From contig QEAR01000033.1 in assembly GCA_006535965.1 (NCBI GenBank), forward strand, positions 62,001-126,000: 64,000 nucleotides of DNA, written 5' to 3'. Positions 21,486 through 31,160 of the stretch are shown here, in pieces; position 1 is the stretch's first letter, and the number at the start of each line of letters is the position of its first letter. Source of the DNA: Spizellomyces sp. 'palustris' (lineage: Eukaryota; Chytridiomycota; Chytridiomycetes; Spizellomycetales; Spizellomycetaceae). The notes under the pieces are model-generated. The model had not been told where the DNA came from. It worked only from the letters and a program-made list of their open reading frames with translations, and ran no database searches. The position numbers and the translations under genes were made by a program.

Positions 21486-21651
21486 GTCAAAGATAGAGTT
21501 TGAGATGATTAGAAATCGCGTACTATACCCTGAGACGCTAGACAAATGTCATTCTGGCCATTTAGTTTTAAGTATGATGTCAAAATATCTATGCAATTAG
21601 CTTGCATCGCAGTGGAAAAGCCCGTTGATACAGTATGATTGGTCCAAAATC

Positions 21652-23128
21652 TTATATGTCGTGCAACCCTACATTTTTTAGTCCATTGTCCGCGCCCTTG
21701 CGAATTTTGATTCCCCACGACACGCAATAATGCCCCGAAAGTAATCTCCACTCCTCTACCTCATCAAAAAGCTCCAACGCGGATACTCTGCACATGATAA
21801 TCACATTGGCATTTATCGGACTGCGCTAGATCATGATGTGGTGTACTCACCTTGTACGTTCGTCCCCGTCCAATATCTGCTCCCAAAACATATTCATGTC
21901 CACCGCACCTGCTTCATCCCAGCCCGCGGTCAAATATCTATCCCGCTGACGCTGAAGACTCGGATGAGCTCGGATGCCCAGTAATTCAATCCCGCGCATC
22001 TATCGGAGCCAGTTGGAATTTATTGCCAATCTTGTTGCATGGTCCATTACACTTACTTTCAAATTTTGCAACATTGTGACACCGAAGGGATCATCAGGTA
22101 AGATCTGCTCGTAAGTTACAAACACACCTGATTCGATACTATCTGCCGCACATTGCACAAGATTCGCAGAGTCGTGAGGGGAAATATATATAAGGACGCA
22201 CTCGGAAAGAAAAAGGGTTGGAAGACTGTTGGGAGAGAAGCCTTAACGCAGTAGCAAAGTGGGAGGTGATGAATATAAACTCGTACCTTTTGTCAAATCC
22301 AAGAGAGGCAATACGCGGCAAGATCTCGGTTGAAAAATTCCGAAGATCACCAGGGACAAGGTGATAATTGTCGCTATGGATTTCTGTTCCACCGGATGCT
22401 GGATGAATAGTAAGCGCTGTAGAACTGCTAAAGGAGTCCTGCATACAAGTCGCTTACTCAAAAGGTGTTCGCCTAAAAGCTCCGTCATTTCCTTATTCTT
22501 CTTGATAATCTGCGCCTTCCTTCCTGTGATCTCAGGAAAGTCGATCTCATAATATCGAGCCGGATGCAAGTCTTGGGCCTAATGCACACCATGGCTACTT
22601 AAACTAACGTTTCCTAGCGGACAGAACATATATAGACAGTCACCTTCAGCAAAAACCACCGTGTATCAGACCCAGCTCCCAATGAAATAATCTGCTTTGT
22701 CTTTGGAGATCCATCACCACTTCTTAGAAATTGTTGAATAAGCGTATCGAGAGCTGTGGAACGAGTGTAGGATCCTGATATCCTGACCGGAAGGAAAGAG
22801 AGAATAGCCCGTTTTTTTTAAGATCATGTCAGATGGGGACGAGAAATCGCGTAAACCTCACCTCGATTTATAACTGGAGGTCGACGCTGCGGTCGACGAA
22901 CAAAATGCTTGGCATAGGGATCAGAAAGATAACCTTGGTTGACAGCAGCACTATACAGGCGAAAGGCTTAGCGGTGGGACCAGGTAGAAAGCAGGCGACG
23001 TGGTTTTACAGTCTGCTAATCGCGGCGTCGTCGTTGGTGGCCCTAATGGCATCGTCTCCAGAAATCCCGCCTTCGTGAATCACAGGAGGTGAGCGAGCCG
23101 CGAGTGGAGGCGGCCGGAAGGAGGACAT
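21652..23128 (-). CDS. PPM1: Leucine carboxyl methyltransferase 1 (PP2A methyltransferase)
   Basis: Eight exons (minus): 23128-23010, 22950-22862, 22774-22644, 22578-22458, 22398-22287, 22225-22057, 21999-21851 and 21787-21652, giving 341 residues in phase, the usual length for the family. It methylates the C-terminal leucine of the PP2A catalytic subunit, using S-adenosylmethionine. Motifs in order: ATNDDAAISRL, GYLSDPYAKHFVRRP, PPVINRGSYTRS, IISLGAGSDTRWF (SAM-binding GAGSDTR), PARYYEIDFPEITGRKA, YHLVPGDLRNF, LPTLFLSECVLIYI, FVTYEQILPDDPFG and LSGHYCVSWGIKI. Each of the seven introns was placed by phase and by family match. It is convergent with PEPCK, 166 bases apart. Confidence 0.93.
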
Positions 23129-25377
23129 ATTCTGCTCGGATACGGTTGTGCAAAGCCAAACTCAACAAGCTGGACAAGCTGGTTTGCTGTGCCCCTCACT
23201 GGACTCCATGGTGACATCCTTCCAACTTTGCCTCGATAGGATCTCGTTGCCGAGGCCGTCGTTAGATTGTGCTGCTGCACTCGTTTTGATTATCGCAGGT
23301 TCCAAACTCAAAGCGTTTTCAACCTTCAAACGGAATGTATGCGTGTATGTCTACTATACTTGCTCGATCAAACCGTGATCGATAGATAACCTACGACCAT
23401 GATGCGTAATGTTATGCAGCTTTTGAATCACAATACCTGATAGGACATGCTGGCAAGCATACTTTTCCATATACCATCATAAACTCCCTCATGATATCTT
23501 TGATTTTTCGATATCGAGAGCTTGATAGTACGGTTTTCTATAGCTATATTAATGGTTGGTGAATTGAATAGCTGATTGCCGTCGGGTGAGAGAGCGAAGC
23601 TCCAAATATCAATTTAAGCACCGAAGCCTGTGCTGGAGATGTGGGAGCGGTGATGTCGCTTGCGTCCTCTGCACCCGCTGCAGGTATCAACCCATCAAAC
23701 AGGGCCCATGTGTACGCCGAAGCAAATGGGAGAAGATCTTCATGGGATGCAACATTCACACTCCAGAATTGTCCAGACATCTGTCTTGAGATACATCCCA
23801 GACAAAGATCCGGCAATTATCTTCAATGTGTGGTAGATTGGAATCCCTGACATCGGGTCACCGTTCGTCGCTTATAGAGATATTCAGATCATCGACTGCA
23901 TCCATATAGGGGGATGTCGGCTGCGGCGTAAGCAAGTGGTTGAACTGGAAAGGTTTGGGCATATACAGGCCCGGGAACGTGTAAATTCGGGATCTTTATG
24001 TGATCTTTCGTGGCTCCAACATTCCCACTTCCTTTGCGCAGTTTTTCGAACTCAATACCGCTTTCGACCTATCACCACAACCGTCAGCTAGTACGGGACA
24101 GCCAACGCCAGAAATTCCATCGAAATAATGTTCCGTTTATCGCGGACGTTACGGATCTGACTATCCAAATCATGGAAGATGATCATGAGATAACTGTCAG
24201 TAAAGTCGAGAAGCCGACAGAGGCAGAAAATGAGAAGGCATCGGACAAGCATGTAAAGTTGGATTTATTGTAGAACCATGCTGCAGGGAGATATCATATC
24301 GAAAGCAAAGCCAGGAACATCAGCTGCAGAACTAGACATGAGGTGAAAATCGAATGGTGAATTGATATTTTCGCCTTCACATGTCATCTGCATGCTTTGC
24401 ATCAATGTCGGGGTCGCATTCCTTGTCTTCCTCTTCCTTATCAATGCCGCACATTTCCTCTGCGGAAGTGAAGTGACCAGCAACATGGTAAAGTTATCAG
24501 GAACGCCATCCGGAATGGACGATGCTCTGAAGTGCTAACTTTCGCATTATTGGGAAGGGAACGTTCATGATCGCATCGTCGTCCCAGATATAAATATATG
24601 AATACTACGTATGTGATCAAAATATCATTACATTGATGGTCAGTAGTACAACGAAATCGGATGTGCCCATGAAGAACAATCCCATCATATTACGATCCGC
24701 ATAGATGTCCTACATGTCACAGAAGTTGCACCGCCGAATACGACGATGGAGGAACCAACGAGTGCAGTCGCGCCTCGATTGGTATTGCTTAGAATCAGAT
24801 GCTTGACGTTTCCTTTGTGCAATTGTTTCGTCTTAGCTTCTGACAAGACGTGTGGAATCCTAAACAGCATTACATATGGTCGACTGCATCCTTTCCGGAT
24901 GACGGTGAAGAGGCCCGATGGGATATTGAGGGATCGCTCATTCCGGAAACGTCACCGCTTCTACCACCTCGACCAAACCCTGAACCAGACCAAATTCCAG
25001 AAGTTAAACCTGTCACTGATCCTTCCATCCGTTCCTTCAAGTATAGCAAAAACTACACCCGCCCCAGTATCGGGTGTTCCCAGTACATCCTTAGAAACAG
25101 GAAAGACAACAAATAACATAACAACCGGCGACAATCAGTAGCCCGGATGGTGTCACACGATTTTCACTAGGAAAGTCGATACTGCATGTCAATAGAGTTT
25201 CTCAAGTTTGCAGCGAGAGTCTCCAGAGAGATGGGGCCCCCGTTCACAAGAAAATGTGCTCGCACGTTTGTGGGGTTCGCTGGGGCATGAATACATGCAC
25301 ACAACAACCCGCTTGCGATGCGACTGCACTATGCTGGGGTGACATACAGCGGGCCCATGGTGGGAGTCATCCTTTTG
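23129..25377. other. Unresolved stretch with scattered coding-like pieces
   Basis: Plus-strand pieces look coding but do not join into one clean gene. About 23600-23850 has SSWDATFTLQNCPDICLEIH. About 23846-24091 is an open frame with IGIPDIGSPFVAYRDIQIID. About 24160-24273 is acidic, with ITVSKVEKPTEAENEKASDK. About 24360-24537 has a membrane-like segment (VGVAFLVFLFLINAAHFL). About 24850-25140 is Pro/Thr-rich, with PLLPPRPNPEPDQIPEV in one frame and TTPAPVSGVPSTSLETGK in the next. The reading frame seems to change between neighbouring pieces where no good splice pair is visible. It could be a fast-evolving multi-exon membrane protein gene or a decaying host gene. No family was recognised. 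Confidence 0.3.
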
Positions 25378-25983
25378 TCACATCTTTTCAACTGCTCTGC
25401 CGACTGCCACTTCAGATGAAGACAAGCGCCCAAACCAGGTCCAAGCCTCTGATCTGCTTGAGACCCTGGCGTTCGAGGTATTGTCACGGGAAACCCATGC
25501 CTTCCGTGCCGGACAAAGGCAGGACTCCTGCTCGGCACCGCGCGACCTCAAACCATACTGATGCGTAAACCCGCGATAGACGTCGTTCAGTCGCTGCATT
25601 TCATGACTGTTGCGTGGAACTCCACCCTCTCGTATTGGTAATACGGATAACTCAAATCGCAACCAATTGTCCGGTCCGGTTCTTCGGACATGTGGCGCGC
25701 CAATCATTGATGACATGAGGAGGCGTCCACAGATGAGCTCTTCTAATGCGAACACAAATGGAATAAAATGACTATCGACGGGCTGGCAGCTATGCTCGAT
25801 CTTGCATTCTTTCGCTGTTGAGATTTTCCAGAGCCGTCCTGTCTTTACCCACGCGTGCTGTTGAAGATCCCCATCATTCAGAGGGTTGGTTGCCCTTTCC
25901 ATTCGCTTGGTAATCGTACCTGATATGAAGTACTCCCATGGGTTGTTGTGGTTTGACAACTTTTGCAAGCGTACTCTTATCAT
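25378..25983 (-). CDS. Hypothetical protein
   Basis: A minus-strand frame of about 200 residues with ordinary amino acid composition begins MIRVRLQKLSNHNNPWEYFI and includes LQQHAWVKTGRLWKIS, IPFVFALEELICGRLLMSS, GPDNWLRFELSVLPIREGG and LNDVYRGFTHQYGLR. The part after HQYGLR is less convincing and may be intron: a GT follows and an AG lies about 80 bases on, so the 3' end is uncertain. No known domain was recognised. The start at 25983 is the first ATG before the coding-like part. Confidence 0.4.
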   Translation of the reverse strand: MIRVRLQKLSNHNNPWEYFISGTITKRMERATNPLNDGDLQQHAWVKTGRLWKISTAKECKIEHSCQPVDSHFIPFVFALEELICGRLLMSSMIGAPHVRRTGPDNWLRFELSVLPIREGGVPRNSHEMQRLNDVYRGFTHQYGLRSRGAEQESCLCPARKAWVSRDNTSNARVSSRSEAWTWFGRLSSSEVAVGRAVEKM

Positions 25984-26001
25984 CCCAATAAATACACGAC
26001 A

Positions 26002-26235
26002 ATGCCAAAAAGCTCCCAATCCAAGTCAAAAATCCAAAAGTACAAAAAAAAGGACAAGGACCAAAACGCCCCGTTCGGTCACGTGCACATGTGCGACAAC
26101 CGACGCAATGGTCACGCTTTGAACGCCAACTCTGCCGTTTCCCACCGTTCGTACTCGCCCAGGATCGCGCGAGCTGACACCCATTGTCCCATCTTTGCGA
26201 GAGTCCTGCTCGTTGTTCCGACCCGCGCACTTTGA
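26002..26235 (+). CDS. Possible small basic protein
   Basis: The ATG at 26002 opens a 77-codon frame starting MPKSSQSKSKIQKYKKKDKD, a lysine-rich N-terminus. The later part is less protein-like and might be intron or 3' sequence. Its start lies only 18 bases from the start of the hypothetical minus-strand gene, so at most one of these two models is likely to be exact. No family recognised. Confidence 0.25.
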   Translation: MPKSSQSKSKIQKYKKKDKDQNAPFGHVHMCDNRRNGHALNANSAVSHRSYSPRIARADTHCPIFARVLLVVPTRAL

Positions 26236-26642
26236 GGATCTGATTTGATTCCTCGCCGCATCAGGTATCGTGCCGCGTTGGATTCTGCTGTGTTTTTCCG
26301 CGCTCTTGAGGACGTGCTATTGGACACTTGTGCTTGCTAACCAGCGTTGCCCTACTCCTCAGACGTACCTTTTCAGCGACACGCTTTCATTCTCGAAATG
26401 GCTGGTTAGTAGTACAGTGGAAAGAGTTGAAGTATCGCCAGCAGAGCAGTCTACAACCAAGCATGTTCGGTGTCTTCGGTGGGGGTAGCAGAAACCAGCA
26501 CGAATGGATCGCTCCCTTTAACGTGCGAGGGTGCTACGCCAAAGGCTGCGCGTACATGACTAGTCGTTGGATAGCGGTCATTGCTATGAGAGTTGAAACT
26601 GATGACGTACATGAGCTGTAACTGATATTTGTCTCGTTCCTA

Positions 26643-28429
26643 ATGCTTCTTTTGCGACGTGTTGTTCCAGACGTCGTTTCTGTGAGTATTCTCTAATTCC
26701 GTTTTCTCATTGTGGATGATTGGCTAAGAAGGCATTACAGATCCCGATTGTAAAAAAGAAACTTGCTGGATATGTGGGATTCCATAACCTGCCCAACCAG
26801 GTTCACCGAAAATCTGTCAAGAAGGGATTCCAGTTTACCCTGATGGTCGTTGGTACGTTGCTCCTCCTGTGGTCAAGCGGCTTATATCAAAACACTGACA
26901 TATCTTGATGATTGCAGGCGAATCGGGTCTCGGCAAAAGTACGCTTGTCAACACTCTTTTCAACACCTCCCTCTATCCAAACAAGGAGAACAAGGAACCC
27001 ACACACGAAAGTCCCAAAACGGTAGAAATTCAGACCATCAGCGCAGGTATGTTTGGACACACCGTAAGGATATTTAAGAAAGCAACTCTCACATTTGTTT
27101 CGATAAACAGATATCGAGGAAAATGGTGTGAAATTGAAGCTTACGGTCATTGACACTCCCGGGTTCGGTGATTTTGTTGATAATGAGGAAAGCTGGCGCC
27201 CGATTTTGGAAAACATCGAGGCGCGATACGACGCTTACCTCGAGCAGGAGAACCGTGTGAACCGTAAGAGAATCGTGGACACCCGCGTACATGCTTGTTT
27301 ATACTTTATTGCGCCTACTGGCCACTCGTATGTGTCACCCCTTCCTTCGTATCTATCTATTCCTCTTGTCTCATTGCAATCTTTGTTTGGAAACCAATAG
27401 TCTGAAGCCAATCGATATTGAGTTTATGAAACAATTGGCCGGCCGTGTGAACCTCATTCCTGTCATTGCAAAATCCGATACGCTGACTGAAGATGAAATC
27501 AAAGCCTTCAAAGCCCGGATTTTGGAAGATATTGCTTATAATAAGATTCAAATATACCAGCCGCCCATGTACGACAACGATGATCCCGAAACTGTCCAAG
27601 AGAACAAGGACATCATTGTAAGTGTCCGGCAGCAACCCGCCTTTAACTTGTCAGTCCAATCTGATCTTGCATTCTTTAAAGTCTCGGATTCCGTTTGCCA
27701 TTGTTGGTAGTGACAAGGAGGTGGACGTTGGTGGAAAAAAAGTCCGTGGAAGAAAGTATCCATGGGGTGTTATCGAAGTCGACAATGAAGACCACTGCGA
27801 CTTTGTCAAATTGCGACAGATGCTGGTCAGGTATGGACAGGAGTACAGATAAATTGGTCGTATTGCAGATGGTGAGGCTGATATATGTGCGGTTATCAAC
27901 TTGAAGGACACATATGGAGGAGTTGAAGGAATACACTAATGAAGTCCTGTACGAGAGCTACCGCATTAGCAAGTTGGCGCGGGGCGGATACGAGGTCTCA
28001 TCCGATGGCAGTGCTCTCAAGTAGGTTCCTAATAATCCCATAATGCTGAAGGGCATTTTGCTTACTTGTACTCCGTTCTTCAGCCCTCTCTCAAAGTTCG
28101 AGGAGGAGAAGCTTGCACATGAGCAGAAGATGGCGAAGATGGAAGCGGAGATGAAAGCGGTATTCCAGCAAAAGGTTGCAGAGAAAGAAGCAAAATTGAA
28201 GCAGTCCGAGGAAGAAGTATGTTTTGATTCCTACCTTTCGGAAGTGTGAAACTGAATATTGAAAGTTAATCTGCTCTTTTTGCGTCTTCAGCTCTATGCT
28301 CGTCACCGGGAAATGAAGGAACAGCTTGAGAAGCAGCGACTAGAACTTGAGGAAAAGAAACGGAGATTGGAGTCGGGCCGACCTGGAACGCCGGAAAAGG
28401 GAAAGAAAAAGCAAGGTCTTTTCAAATAA
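26643..28429 (+). CDS. Septin, CDC3/AspB class
   Basis: Nine exons: 26643-26681, 26741-26852, 26918-27046, 27111-27327, 27401-27617, 27682-27830, 27907-28020, 28084-28216 and 28292-28429, giving 415 residues in phase. Septins are GTP-binding proteins that form filaments at the membrane for cytokinesis and cell shape. Motifs: polybasic RKSVKKG, G1 [10 protein letters not shown]3 DTPGFGD, G4 AKSD, and septin-unique segments such as [14 protein letters not shown] and [20 protein letters not shown]-terminal coiled coil follows ([16 protein letters not shown] to LELEEKKRR). The sequence [20 protein letters not shown] places it with the CDC3/AspB group. The start is tentative: the ATG at 26643 gives a 13-residue first exon ([13 protein letters not shown]), but relatives have longer N-termini and further upstream exons are possible. 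Confidence 0.92.
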
Positions 28430-28985
28430 TCAAAGAACCATGGTTACCCTTACATTTCTTTATCTGGATTATGTCTCTCTGTTTGACCTGGAGTCGATGG
28501 AGATGTGTTGTTCCGCTCAATCTAGAAAAAAAAAACAACATTATTTAGAAATTGACATTGCGGGTTTGGGGTTTGGGATGGACTGCCTTTTGGAATCGAA
28601 GCTATACTTCGCACCTTTTGCAGAGATGTTGTACTCGTGAAAGCTTATTTCAATATGAACGTCATAGGATTTTAATTTTGGTCATGTTCTGTGTATCATG
28701 TTTTCTACCATGCGATTACATATCAGAGTCGTTGTCGCTGCAAGTATATGGCGGTTCGTAACGCGACGGAGGTACCAAGCTGAGTAGCCCGAAACGTGGT
28801 CGCATACCGCTTGTGTGACGTCCGATCCATCAATTGGCTTGGAGGAATAAGCACTTGTCTTGCCCTCAGCCTAATAAACGTGTTATCACGACTTTTGCGG
28901 CTGAGTGTAAGTCCGTGAGACGGCATCATAGGTTAATTTAGAATTTTCGCCTCGGTTGGCGACATACAATGGTAGGATGTAGGTG
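28430..28985. other. Intergenic region
   Basis: 3' region of the septin gene, including an A10 run near 28527, and the upstream region of the SnoaL-like gene. No supported gene. Confidence 0.4.
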
Positions 28986-29513
28986 ATGGCATATAAGGCA
29001 GCCATCAAGGGAGCCCCAGCTCTGAAGGGAAGCATCATCATGGCAGGCCTGCAAGATCTACTGGACCACCATCAAATTACCAGCGCAATCCACCGCTATG
29101 CCCACGGCTTGGACGCAAATGACAGTGCCTCCCTCTCCTCTGCTTTCACAGAAGACGCAACCCTCGATTTTACACCAGCCGCCACAAGAATTGGCATTTC
29201 TTTTCCCGTCATGCCTGGTCTCCCTACCATTCTGGCAGTCATGCTTCCGACGATTGGTCCATTGGACACCTCCCACACGGTAACAAACATTCAGACTAAT
29301 CTGCATGGCGACGAAGGGAAACTGACGTGCCTCATCGAGTCGGAGCATTACCCTGCGAGTGAAGGGCCTAAAGCAGAGTCTGTGAAGCATATCACTTTGA
29401 TGAATAGATACGAGGCACAAGTTGTTAGAGTTGGAAATGAGTGGAAAATGAAAAATGTTCTTGTGTATAACCTATGGGCGGTTGGGGACACTAGCGTAAT
29501 TATTGGCTCTTAA
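28986..29513 (+). CDS. SnoaL-like (NTF2-fold) protein
   Basis: A single exon of 175 residues. The segment LQDLLDHHQITSAIHRYAHG, then DANDSASLSSAFTEDATLDF, is the typical opening of SnoaL-like NTF2-fold proteins (first helix, then a [FY]xxDxxxDF turn). Later strands include HTVTNIQTNLHGDEGKLTC, HITLMNRYEAQVVRVGNEWK and MKNVLVYNLWAVGD. The fold is used by many small isomerases, dehydratases and binding proteins, so no specific activity can be given. The in-frame ATG at 29040 (MAGLQDLLD) fits the fold start best and may be the true start. No neighbours suggest a pathway. Confidence 0.7.
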   Translation: MAYKAAIKGAPALKGSIIMAGLQDLLDHHQITSAIHRYAHGLDANDSASLSSAFTEDATLDFTPAATRIGISFPVMPGLPTILAVMLPTIGPLDTSHTVTNIQTNLHGDEGKLTCLIESEHYPASEGPKAESVKHITLMNRYEAQVVRVGNEWKMKNVLVYNLWAVGDTSVIIGS

Positions 29514-29953
29514 CCCTGGGTAATGACATTTACTTGAAAGCATTAAAATATAGGAACTATTAATGATGTGTTCAAGTTGATTCGTTGGCCAATCACAAAA
29601 AATCATGTAGCGGCTTTTCAAAGGTTGACGATCAGTCTTCTTAACGTAGTCCCATAGTTCCGTCCCTACAATCTTTGCGACAACGCGAGACTAAGCAGCG
29701 GGGTCACAAGCTGACAATCCCTCCCTCTGCTCAACACTGTTCGCTTCCTTATCTCCTCAACCCATGGCTCGCTTCAACGAAACCTCAGATGGTCAACCTT
29801 AGCGGACACTCTGATGAAAGGGTTTCTATAATGATGTGTTAAATTACGAAAGCGGCACAGTCATAAAGAAATGTCCGACAATCCCTGTCCAACGACTGAC
29901 TTTCGCACTATTTAATAACAAGTCCCAAAAAACCTATCGAATACTATTCCAAA
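29514..29953. other. Intergenic region
   Basis: Between two plus-strand genes. No supported gene or repeat. Confidence 0.4.
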
Positions 29954-30659
29954 ATGCCTCGACGAATGTCCCCGTCTGCAAGCGCTGCAAACTTTGGCAC
30001 CTCACTTAACCCTCACATATCATTCATGGCCGCAAAGGGACATCCGACAGGACTCGTGACAAGCCATGTCGATGCAGTCTTCAAAGAAACGATACGGAAA
30101 TTTGACAGATGCACCAGACCGCAAGAAAGATTTATTATTACACCTGGGCTGGTAAAAAGTAAGCGGAATCTCTGTATTGTATCGCAAAGACAAAGGCATC
30201 TTACCTTGGCCAGATATCGTCCTGACGGAAAATCCGCAAAACTCGCATGTTCAGGAACGGCAGAGAGAGGCGGTCGACGGTATGAAGGGACGCCATGTCA
30301 TATGTGGACCTCTGGTACTCGTAATAATGTGTTGCTCCCCTTATCGCAGCTGAATGCAATCGATATGTACAACGATGCAATCGACCACCTCCGGCAAAGT
30401 ACGCATCTCCAATCACTTCTGCTCAGCAATATGGATGGAGTTCTACACCATTGGTAAGCAATGTTTCCGACATATGCTGTGAAGATCATGCATCTCATGT
30501 ACTGCGTTTCTGGTATCGTTCTGTGGTGCACAGCTCAAAGAAAACTGTCCATTCGCCCATCACCCACGAAGAAAGACACAAGTTACACAGCTTTATGGGC
30601 AAGCCTATACGAGAACAATGAGAGGAGCGTCAACATTCGTAACCAGGACGGCTAGATGA
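29954..30659 (+). CDS. CFAP144/FAM183-type flagellar protein
   Basis: Four exons, 29954-30158, 30214-30303, 30350-30453 and 30534-30659, give 174 residues in phase. The N-terminal half has VDAVFKETIRKFDR, like the HQNAIxxETxxKE stretch of FAM183. The C-terminal half has PAKYASPITSAQQYGW followed by SSTPLLKENCPFAHHPRRKT and VTQLYGQAYTR, matching the family pattern KYxxPxTxxQxxGW, PL, R-x-x-T, T-x-Y. CFAP144 is a known inner protein of the ciliary doublet microtubule. Its presence predicts a flagellated stage. The second donor (GTGGAC at 30304) was preferred because the alternative at 30315 leaves a 35-base intron and puts the conserved segment out of frame. The middle region is divergent, so moderate confidence. 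Confidence 0.65.
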
Positions 30660-31160
30660 CGTAGACATGGGATGTGTGGATAGATGGGACGGCTAGTAAT
30701 GCTGAGCAAGCACGGAGTTTAATCATGTCAATACACTAGAACAAATAGAAGGTCAACGTAATCTTGTCTATTGAGATGCTGAAATGCTAGCAATACGGGG
30801 TTTCATTCGACAGGAAAATGCAAAAGGCGACCATCCGCAAAACGGCCCTGTCGTATGGAAAGGACCCGTGATCTTCCTCAGCATTCAACTACAGGGGGGC
30901 GGAGTCCTTGCCGACGATCCTTGGGGATCCATCCACGACATCGCCGTCAAGTATGGGAGACGAATGGAAGGAAATGCTACCTTTGACATGCCAGTCGAAC
31001 TAGGTATCGCGTCCATACAAGCGGAGGACACCAGATTGTGCAAAGCACATCTTAACGACAGATCTTCCGGTTGCAAAGGGGATGCTCGCACAGCGACATG
31101 TTATGGCTTATGTTGCTGAGGAGGTAAGTCGATAAATTTCACGATGCTCATGCGATCCAG
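30660..31160. other. Intergenic region between convergent genes
   Basis: A 111-codon plus-strand frame (30784-31119) is present, with DDPWGSIHDIAVKYGRRMEG, but no family, splice support or start context backs it. Left uncalled. Confidence 0.35.

Noticed and set aside
21276-21751. Minus-strand frames over the 3' ends of PEPCK and the methyltransferase
   Set aside because: Antisense shadows of the well-supported genes.
30784-31119. 111-codon plus-strand frame
   Set aside because: No homology, no neighbouring exon, and position between two convergent 3' ends.
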